Of a stretch of DNA of 64,000 nt, positions 50,931 through 62,900 are shown piece after piece. Position 1 is the first letter of the stretch. Every line of letters begins with the position of its first letter. This DNA comes from a virus. Under the pieces are notes generated by a model. The model did no database searches. It saw only the letters and a program-made list of their open reading frames with translations, and was not told the origin of the DNA. The translations under genes were made by a program, and so were the position numbers. The DNA is taken from IMG/VR virus record IMGVR_UViG_3300013093_000019, positions 62,001 to 126,000 of that record; one strand, written 5' to 3'.

Positions 50931-53900
50931 TGGCAAGTAACGATATTAATAACCCTGTTGACGTTAACAACCCGTCTAACACTCGTCGCTCATCCGACCT
51001 GTTGCCTGGCTATCTAAGAACAGATAAAAACACTAAATTCTTAGCAAGCACATTAGATCAATTAATACAACAACCTCAACTAGAGCGTATTAACGGATTT
51101 ATGGGAGATAAATTAACTCCAACATATAATCCTGAAACAGACAACTACATTGATAGCGGTACTGCTTTAAGAAACGCATATCAGTTACAACCATCTCTAG
51201 TTGTTAAAGATCAAAATAATCAGTTCAGTTTAAGTTCTGGGTTTGACGATTTAATCAATCAATTAAATTTCTACGGAGCAAACACAAATAATCTTGACAG
51301 ATTGTTCCGTCCTCGTTCGTATTCATACGATCCAATGATTGATTGGGATAAGTTTGTAAATTTCCGCGAGTACTATTGGTTGCCAACAGGTACTGATAGC
51401 GTAGAAATCACAGGTCAACAAAAACAAACACAAAGTACATATACCGTTACAGATAGTTCAGACGGTCAGGGACTAGTATTCACTCCTGACGGCTTAACAA
51501 GTAATCCTTTACTAACATTATACAGAGGATTAACTTATGTATTCAATGTTAACAGTAAGTATCCTTTCTATATTAAGACAGCTTATACTAAAACTGTAAA
51601 TGATTTATATTCTAATGCGACAGGCAACGGTACAGCCAATGGACAAGTTATACTAACCATTGATAATACAACTCCTGACATATTATTTTATTTTGCACAA
51701 GGTAATGCAAATGCCGTTGGACAAATTAATGTTAAAGCATTGGCAGAAGATACAGTAATTGATATTGAAAAAGATATTATTGGTAAGCAATCTTATATTT
51801 CAGGTAATGGAGTTACATTTTCTAATGGAATGAAAATCCATTTTGCTGGCGCAATAACACCTAGCACATATCAAGATAAAGAATTTATTATTGAAGGTGT
51901 AGGAACTGCGATCAAATTAGTTGACTTTGATAGTTTATCTAACGCAGGTCTTGTGATCAATACACTAGATACAAACTTTGATGCTACTCCTTTTGATCAA
52001 TATCCGTTTGATGATTTTGCGAATGTTCCATTAGTTCCTGAATACGTAACAATTAATCGTGCTTCTAAAGATAAAAATCCATGGAGCCGTTACAATCGTT
52101 GGGTTCATGCTGACGTAATTGCTGCTGTGGCTGAAGTAAACGGAGTTCCTCCTGTTTATGATACAGCAATGAGAGCACAACGTCCTATCATTGAATTCCA
52201 GCCAGACATTCAATTATTCAACTTTGGTGCAAACAGTAAACCTAACGTAGATTTAATTGATACTGTAACTAAAGATGCTATCGCTACATTTGAAGGTTCA
52301 CCTGGATTTTATATTGATGGTGTATTAGTTGAACAAGGATTTAGAGTTATTTTCAACGCAGACACAGATCCTTTAGTTAAAGGTAAAGTATTTGAAGTTA
52401 AGTATGTAACCGCTGGAAATAATGTTATTGTTAACCTTGAAGAAGCGGCAGACGCCGATCCTTCACTTAACGATTCCTTAGTAGTAACAAGAGGTACAAG
52501 CTATCAAGGCACAAATTGGTGGTATGATGGAGTAGTATGGCAATTCGGCCAACAAAAAACTTCATTAAATCAAGCACCATTGTACGAGTTATTTGATAAC
52601 AGTGGCAACAAGTACTCTGATCAAACAATCTATAATAGTTCTTTCGTAGGTACAGCAATATTTGGTTATACTCGAGGAACTGGAACAGCAGATCCTGTTT
52701 TAGGATTTCCGCTAACATATAAAAATGTTTCTAACGTTGGTGATTATTTGTTTAGTAATTTTTTCACAACAGATACATTTACTACTTACGACTTAGGAGT
52801 ATTAAGCACACTATCAGTTGCTGACGGTTTCTTAAAAGTCAATAACGACAACGGTGAAGAATATAGAAACGTTTGGATTAAATCAAACGATAAAGCGATT
52901 CCTATTTTACAATTCCAAGTTGTAGAACAAGCCACACCTTATATAGAAATAAATGCGATCGATGATGCAGGATTTGCATCCGACCTTGCTGTAGATGTTT
53001 TTGTTAATAATGTAAAAATTATTAATAATGTTGACTATACTATTGGTCAGAATCTCAACAAAGCATTTATTGTTCCAACAAATGAATTTGCATCAGGCGA
53101 TGCTGTGCTGTTTAAAATATACACAGCTCAACCTGCAAACAGCAATGGATATTACGAACCGCCAATTAATTTAACTAACAATCCGTTGAATGGTCCAATC
53201 GGTTCATTTACATTTACAGAATTAAGTGACCATGTGTCTACTATTGTAGAAAATAATGATTTGTTTGTAGGATCATTCCCAGGTAATAGTAATTTAAGAG
53301 ATTTATCAAATCTAAGCGCATACGGTTCACGTTTAGTTCAACATATTGATCCACTAGTATTCGCACATTACTTTTTAGGTAACCAAAAAAATAACATTGT
53401 TGATGCTATTAGAAAAGTAGCATTTGATTACAACCAATTTAAAACTAGTCTTATTAAACAAGTTACTGGGCTAACAGAAGTTTATACTCCTGCCCAGGCG
53501 TTAGATATTGCATTAACAAATTTAAATTCTGGAAAAGATTTAACATTCCCGTACACCTATACTGATATGTTGGGCCACGGTAATAATTATGTTGAACGTG
53601 TTTATACCGTTACTAATAAGCGAGTAAAGAACTTTAGTTTAATCAGCTCATTTGATCAGACAGTATTAAGTGAACGTGCTATTTTAGTTTACCTTACATC
53701 AGCAAGTGATTCAACAAAGACTCCTGTGTTGTTGACTAACGGATATGATTATACTATCGATCCAAACATCGCTACAATTTATGTTAATGCTACTATCTCG
53801 GTTGGCGATGTCATTACCATAAGAGATTATACTAGTACTGTTGGATCTTATGTTCCACCTACACCAACTAAGTTAGGGTTATATCCAGCATTTAAACCTA

Positions 53901-56900
53901 GCATTTTTGTAGACGACACTTATATAACTCCAACAAAAGTTATCCAAGGACATGACGGAAGTGTCACTGTAGCCTACGGCGATTATAGAGATGCAATCTT
54001 ATTAGAATACGAAACACGAATCTATAATAACCTTAAAGTAAAATTTAATCCTGATCTATTAACTCCTTACGAAACATTGCCTGGGGCATTTAGATCTAAT
54101 GATTATTCTCTAGCCGACATTGATAATATATTGGTCGCAGATTTCTTAAAATGGGTAGGATTCTTTAGTGTTGATTATCAAACAAACTCATCGTACGATG
54201 AACTAAATCCATTCACTTACAACTATACTGGATCAGTAGACAGCGTAACTGGTCAGGCACTATCTGGTAGCTGGAGATCAATTTACAAATATTACTACGA
54301 TACAGATCGTCCACACGTTGCACCATGGGAAATGTTAGGCTTTACAGAAATGCCATCATGGTGGACATCAATGTACGGTGCCGCACCTTACACAAGTGGA
54401 AACGGAATTCTCTGGGGCGACTTAGAAACAGGTCGTATCAACGGCGTTATAAATCCTTTATTTGCTAGACCTGGTCTAAGCAAGATAATTCCTGTAGATG
54501 ATATGGGAGAATTGTTAGACCCAACAACTATTGGTCTAGCTACATCTCCTGTTCCTGACTTAACAGATCCAAATCGCATAGTAGTATTACGAAGCACTGA
54601 GATTAGTGCTAACTGGGTATTTGGCGATCAAGGTCCTGCAGAAACCGCATGGAGACGTAGTAGCTACTGGCCATTCGTCCAGCAGGTCCTATTGGCGTTA
54701 ACTCGTCCTAGTTCATATGCAGCAACAATGTTTGATACTAGCCGTATGGTTATAAACCTAGCTGGTCAAATATCTTATCAAACATCAACAAATAATATAG
54801 AAACAATTAATCCTGCTACAGTTGCAGAATTTTTGTATAGAAATAATACAGGTATTGAAGGTCGTATATTAGCCTCTGGTTATAGTGTATTTGTTATAGA
54901 AACGAATCTAGTTAAAAATCAAAACTATTTGACTCAACTATCTAGTGACCTTACAAACTTAAATTATAACCTAATGGTTAAACTAGGTGGATTTGCTAGC
55001 AAAGACAAATTAACAGTATCTATTGATGCTGTTGATCCTACAAGTCCTTATCCTGGTGTATTGATACCTGCAGAAGATTATAGTATTTTCTTTAACCAAA
55101 GTGCAACTACTCAAAGTTTAAGTATCAGCGGTATTATTGTACAAAAAACTCCTTCAGGATTTATATTCAGAGGATATGACAAATACAGTCCGTATTTTAC
55201 AATTTTACAACCTTATGCAACTAATGTCGACCAATATGAAACTGTTGGTGGCACTACAGAAGCTTACTTGACATGGTCACAAAATACTACATATCAAGCA
55301 GGACAGATTGTATTCTATACTGATAGATATTACAGAGTTACAATTACTCACAACAGCGATACAGCGTTCAATGCTACATATTATCAAGTATTACCGTACT
55401 TGCCAACTGTAGGCGGCATCTCAGTAATCAAGAAAACATCATTTGGAACTACACCTGTTGTAATTCCTTACGGTACTGAATTTACAACATTACAAGATGC
55501 GTACGATGCTATCATAGGATATGGTCAATGGTTGATTAGTCAAGGATTTGTTTTTGATGAATACAATACTGACCTAGGTCAAATATTAGATTGGAATTTT
55601 TCAGGTAGAGAATTTTTATTCTGGACAACACAGAATTGGAATGCCAACTCTGTTATTACACTAAGTCCGTTCGCTAATAAATTAGTTCTTTCATCAAGTA
55701 CAGGCGTAGTTGACAATTTATTAAATGAATTTTATGAATACAGTTTATTAAAAGCAGACGGATCACCATTCCCTGTAAATTCTTTTACTGTAGTTAGATT
55801 AGATGGAATAACAACAGTTTCTACTGTTAATACTACTGACGGTTTATTCTATGCTAGACTAAATCTTGTACAAAAAGAACATGTGATTGTCTTTAATAAT
55901 CTTACATTGTTTAATGATGTTGTATATGATATTGAAAGCGGATATAGACAACACCGTATTAATTTAAAAGGATTCCGTACATCCAATTGGAACGGCGATT
56001 TCTTTAGTCCGGGATTTATATTTGACCAAGCAATTATAAACGACTGGCAACAGTACACAGATTATTCTATTGGTGATGTAGTTCGCTTTGCTGGAAAATA
56101 TTATTCAGCACCAGCAAGAATTACAGGTTCTGCAAGTTTTGTTTTAAATCAATGGATACAGTTAGATACTAAACCTACACCAAATCTATTGCCAAACTTT
56201 GATTATAAGATTGGACAGTTTGAAGATTTTTACAGTTTAGATATTGATAACTTTGATGCTGGCCAGCAGGCCGCAGCACAGCACTTAGTTGGATATACTC
56301 CTCGTCCATACCTAAATTATATCATTGGCGATCCAATCGCACAATATAAATTCTATCAAGGTTACATAAGAGAAAAAGGAACTAAGAGTCCTCTAACTAA
56401 ATTAAGCAAATCCCTACTAAACAAATTTAAAAATAATATTGATTTTAAAGAAGAATGGGCGTTCCGCATAGGTGAATACGGCGGATACAACACCTATCAA
56501 GAATTAGAAACAACATTATCAAATTCTTCATTTTACGAAAATCCTCAGATCGTTAGTTTTGTATCTAGTGTTCCTGTAGATAATACTGGAACGATCTACT
56601 ATAAAACAGAATCTGATTTAGTAGTGAAACCTTTAGACTATGATGTTGCACAGACATTTATCACATCAGATATTAGTCAGGCTGATTCACAAATTAAAAT
56701 TCCTGTTGCAGGATATGTGAGATTTGACGACATCACAGTTACAGCATTTAACTACAATAGCGTACTAGATATTGCAAATAATAAGGGCCTATTAGAAGGC
56801 GACACAATTTGGTTAGGTAATACACCTGCTGGTTCATGGGATGTATTGCGAGTAACACAGATTCCTACATACATTGTAAATGTTGCGTTTGATATACCTG

Positions 56901-59900
56901 GTGTGAGTTTAATATTCTCAACTTATTACACACACCAATTGTCTGTAGGTGATATTATCAGCGTTAGCCGCGTAGCTGGCGGAATTGACCGCATTTATGT
57001 AGTATCTCAAATACTAAGTCCAACAGACTTTGTAGTAAACTCTACATTATCAACATTACCTGCACTAACAGTTCCGTTAAGCGGTTTGTTGTTTGCATTT
57101 AAATCTAGTCGTTTAGCTACACTTGATAATCTAGCAGATGTGCCATTCTTAGACAGATGGAAGGACGGCGAAAAAGTTTGGGTTGACACTATTAGCGGAG
57201 ATGCTACATCACCTCAATGGGCGGTGTTTGAGAAAACAAATAACTATTCTTCTGTAGCATACTCTACAGGAATTAAATCTGTTGCACAACATTTTGGTGC
57301 TACGATTTATTCAAACAGTAACATAGATAAGATTGTTGTTTCTGCTCCAGACTTTTACGATACTGTAACAGGTAATTATGGTCGTGTGTATATTCTTTCT
57401 AAGAATCCAGGAAGCACTCCATTACCGTTGTTTAATTATTCACTAAACGATGCGACCGGTTCATACTACACAGGTACAACTAACTCGTTTGGTTCGAGTC
57501 TATACTTTGATGCTACACTACAATTATCGATAGCAAGTGCTCCAACTGCTTCGGGTGTTAAAACTTATACAACTGGTACTATTGCATTTGCTGTTCCTAC
57601 AGCAACAGCTTCAGGATATGTCGAACAAGGTATTGTAAAATTATCATTAATAAATTACAACCTGTTAGAAGAAGTTGGTCAAATTGCAATTACAACACCA
57701 CATCATGGTGATAATGCTAATTTTGGTGCAAGCCTTGTAGCAGCACCAAATTCAACCTCTACTACTTTAATGGTAGGTGCTCCTGGCGAATATACAGCAG
57801 CAGGTTCAGTATATGTTTATAATGTAGGTGCTACAACTAGTACAATTTACGTAACTCCTAACGCATCTGTAACATTACAGCATACCTTAGCACATCAACC
57901 TCCAGTAGGAAGTTTGTTTGGTTATAGTATGTCAGGTAACGCAGATTTATCAAGAGTCGCTGTGTCTGCTCCTGGTTATCCTGTGTTTGATACATTAGGT
58001 AATACTGTTAGAGTTGGTGCTGTATATGTTTATAACTTTGCATCTACATCAACAGAAGCACAACTTATTTTAGGTAACGATACTACAATATTCCCAGCCG
58101 CATTTACAGAAACTGATAGCTTTGGTGACACAGTTAAAATGTCTCAAGACGGAAATTATCTGTTTATTGGTTCTCCAAGTGCAACAGATCAAGTTCGCGG
58201 AACTAAGTCAGGTATTGTAGATGTGTTAGTATGGTCTACAGATACAAACAAATATGTGTTCAGCCAACGAATCCATGCACCTATATCTTCTAATGATATT
58301 AGCTTTGGTCATGATATTTCTATAGATGAGTTAAATCGTCTAGTGGTTATTGCAAGTTTAGGAAATTCAAAAACAACTAATACATCATTTGATGTTTATT
58401 CTGAACGTCTAGCAAATTCATTTGTAAAATACGGTTCAATCTATATTAATGATAGCACTAGCGATGAAAGAAAACGTAAAACTACTTTTGATAGCGGGTC
58501 TACAAAATTCTTTTCACAAATTAAAAATGCTGGCGCGGTCCATGCGTACAACAAAGCTGACGTTGCAACAAAATGGTCGTTCAGTCAAGAACTGTTTGAT
58601 CAATCAGTAATCAGCGATAGTCTTTATGGTCAAAGCGTACTTGCAACACAAAATAGTGTGTTTGTTGGTAGCCCAGGAAATATTGTTTACAATGCTAATA
58701 ACAACGGTCAGATATTTGAATTTGACAAGATTGATGAAACTGTAAATGGCTGGTTACAAGCTAGAACACAAGATGCTTTAGTAAATCTATCTGCAATTGA
58801 TAGTGCCGTTACGATTGATTCTACAACAGCACAAATAAAAGACTACATCGATGTTATTGATCCAGTTAAAGGACAGTTCCTAGGAACAGCACAAGAAGAG
58901 TTGCGTTATACAAGTCCATTTGACCCTGCTACTTATAGCATTGGAACAGGTACAGTAGTGATTAATGCCAACGCTAATTGGACTAATGAACACGTCGGTG
59001 AATTATGGTGGGATCTAAGTACAGTTAAGTATGTCTGGTACGAACAAGGCGAGCTAGAATACAGAAAAAATAATTGGAATACTGTATTTCCAGGAAGCAG
59101 TATTGATGTATACGAATGGGTAAGTTCTACTTATAGACCAAGTGAGTGGGCGGCTATTGCTGATACAAGCGATGGATTGGCTCAAGGAATTAGCGGTCAA
59201 CCTAAGTTTACCGATAACTCAACAGTTTCAGTTGCTCAAAAATATAATGCACAAACTGGACAGTTTGTAAACATTTATTATTTCTGGGTTAAGAATAAAA
59301 CAGTAGTTCCTTCTATTAAGAATCGCAGAATTTCTGCGTTTGAAGTCGCACAGTTTATTAAAAATCCTTTATCGTCAGGACAGCCTTACTTAGGAATCAT
59401 TGGTCCTACAGCAGTTATGTTAGCTAACATAAAAAATTCTATTGTAGGCGATACGATTAATTTAAAAATTAGTTTTGATACGATTCCAGATGCTGCTCCT
59501 CGTCATACAGAATGGGCGATCATAACTGAGGATGATCCTGCAGGCGTTAATGTTAATGCGTTAGTAACCAAACTTGTTGACAGTTTATTAGGTTACGATG
59601 CACAAGGTAATCCAGTACCAGATCCTACATTACCAGACAAGCTAAAATATGGATTAGAAATCCGCCCACGTCAAAGTATGTTTGTTAACAGAATTGAGGC
59701 GGTACGAAATCTAATTGAATATACTAACAGTATTGTAATCAATTTACTATTGCTTGGTAATATTAGCTATGACAACCTAAATGCTAAAGATCCGTTGCCT
59801 ACAGCAGATATGTACGATCAATTGGTTGAAGACATCTATACACGAGATCTAATTTCAACTAAATCTTTAAGAACCGCTGTATTAGCAGCAAACATTGATA

Positions 59901-62900
59901 CTAACGGATTAATATCAAGCGTGACCATCGTAGATCCTGGATATGGATACTTAGTAGCACCTACTATTTCAGTAGTAGGAGACACATCCGGTGCGAGCCT
60001 ACAAGCAATAATTAATGTATCAGGCGAAGTCGTTGGAATTGACATTTTAAATTCTGGTATGAATTTTACTTCTGCGCCTTATCTATATGTAAGACCTTAC
60101 ACAGTAGTAGTTCAAACAGACAACACTATTGGTGGTAAATGGGCTGTATACGAGTGGGATCAAAATTATCAAACTTGGTCAAGAACGCAGACTCAATCAT
60201 ACGATACTACACAGTATTGGAGTTATGCACACTGGTCTGATAGTACATTCAATCCTTTAGTACAGGTTGTTTCGACTGTTCCTTCTTTATATGTATTACA
60301 AGTATTGCAGGACATTCCAACAGGATCTTATGTTAAGGTATTAGACGGCGGCTACGGTTTCTTTAATATTTTAAGAAAGACTGATGGCAACGGCGGAACC
60401 TTTGATCCTAATTGGGATTTAATATTTGTTGAAAATGGTACTATAAAGATCCTAGATAAAATTTGGAACGAATCTCTTACTACCTATGCGTTTGATGAAC
60501 AAGTAGGCTTTGACCAAACAGAATTTGATCAAGGCGTTGTAAAAGAAGCATTCTTTATTATCAACGCTATTGTAAATGATATATTCAATGGTCCAACAAA
60601 TTTCTACAACACTCGCTTATGGTTTAAGGCTGTTAAGTATGCGTTGACAGAACAGAAATTCTTAGACTGGGCATTTAAAACAACATTTATTAGTGTTACT
60701 AATGATGCTGGTAGTCTCGATCAACGTCCAACATACAAACTGCAAAATAGTCAATACTATGAACAGTTCTTGAATGAGATCAAACCGTATCATACTAAAG
60801 TTCGTAAGTTCACAGAACAGTATACTAGCACTGAGTATTCTGCTAGCTTTACTTCAGACTTTGACTTACCAGCGATTTATAATACAACGACTCAAAATTA
60901 TAACAAGATCGAGTTTGGAAATTCATTGCTTGCACAGTACCCATGGAAATCATGGTATGATAATTTTACCTTTGGCGTACAATCTATTATAGTCGCAAAC
61001 GGTGGGGCAAATTATACTCAAGTTCCAAACATCGAAATTATTTCAGCTCCTGGTGATCTAGGCTTTGGTGCAACAGCTCAAGCGTACATCACTGGCGGAA
61101 CAATTTCTTCTATCGTTGTAACAAATCCTGGTTTAGGATATTCCAGCACTCCAACAGTTGTTATTAACGGCGGCGGCTCTACAAACTTAACTACAGCAAC
61201 AGCTTATGCACAGTTAGGTCAAGGAACTGAAACAGGGTTCATTCAATCTAGAGATGGTGCAGGTAACGTAAGATTAATGACAATGGGTCTAAAATTTGAC
61301 CGCGTTGCTTCTTACGATGCATCAGGTAATGTAATAACTGAAATTGGATCTACATCAACATTTACTGATTCATTTGTAGGTGACGGCGAAAAAGACATAT
61401 TCCGTTTAACTTGGTTACCAAGCCCTGATAAGAAAGAAATTGTTGTCTACAGAAATTCTGTATTGCAAACAATTGATCAGTTTAATATTACACTAAACGA
61501 AAGCGTTTATCAACCACAACCAAATACATCATATCGTAAAAAATACGGATATCTTGTATTGAACTTTATTCCTGTAGCAGGTGAAGTTATCACAGTAACT
61601 TATCCAAAGAGCTTGGATCTTTATACTGCTGTTGACCGCATTAATTATTTCTATCAACCAGGCAGCGGTATGCCTGGTACTGATTATGATCAACTAATGT
61701 CTGGTATGTCTTATGCAGGATTGAATATAGATACACTACCTTTCAGTTATTCTGCAGGATTTGATAGTGTACCGTTTGGTTCAACAACATGGGACAACTA
61801 TGCTTCTGAAGTAGGATATTATTCATACTCATTAACTACTACAACTAGTGCTCCACCATTTATTATTCCAGATATTATTCCAGGTGGATCTAGCCCTACG
61901 CAGGTTAACACATACGTACAAATTGGCACAGCACCTGCTGTTAGACTTGACGGCCCATCTAATGTTGTTCCAACATTGATTGGTCGAGGTACGGCTGCTG
62001 TTGATAAGGTTGTATTAACAAATCCTGGTTTAGGATACGTTTACAGTACAACACAAGTTACTATCTCAGCACCAAATAGTGTGAATGGTACACAGGCAGT
62101 TGCGTCATTTACATTAAATGACGATGGATCATTTGCAAGTATTGGTGTAAGTGATTATACTCGCGGTAGAGGATACACAAGTACTCCAGTTGTTACAATC
62201 ACAGGTAACAGCACAGTTCAAGCCTATGCTAGTGCATTCTTAAGAGCAGAGTTTACTACAGCTACAAACATCGCTAATACGTTTACTTCGTTGACTATTC
62301 CTGATGCAGCGTTTACCGCATCTAATACTTCAACTCTAGTAATTTTTCGTTACTCAACTAGCGATGGTACAGTATTGCCAAGCGATACAGATACACTTGA
62401 TGCTGTGATCAGCGGCGGGTTAATTAGTGACGGCCAATTAAGTGGCGCACTGGGCACCACACCTAGCGAGATTGTTTTAGATGGCGGCAACGGATTCCTA
62501 AGCACAATTAATAGTCCTGCTCCAGAAGAACACGTTCCTGGATCAGTGCATGAGTCTGTTGGTATTACTGTGTTTACACAGCCAGCTGCATCAAGTGCGG
62601 TTATATCAACTAAGAGATATTGGTCAGATGGTATTACACAAACATTTGCATTAGGTGCTGAACCAGTTAACTTAGATTCAGTCCTTGTGTTGTTAAACGA
62701 CACAAAACTAACAGTTAATGTTGATTACACTATTGATTTTTCTAATAAATTATTAACATTTACATCATCTACTCCTGCACAAGGTTGGTTAACGCTTACT
62801 GTGTTTGTAGGTGGATCTATCGGTCTGTTAGATTATTATGAAACAGTGACTACTAATGCAACTACTGTATACCTAAGTAGTGTTAGATATACAGATGTTG

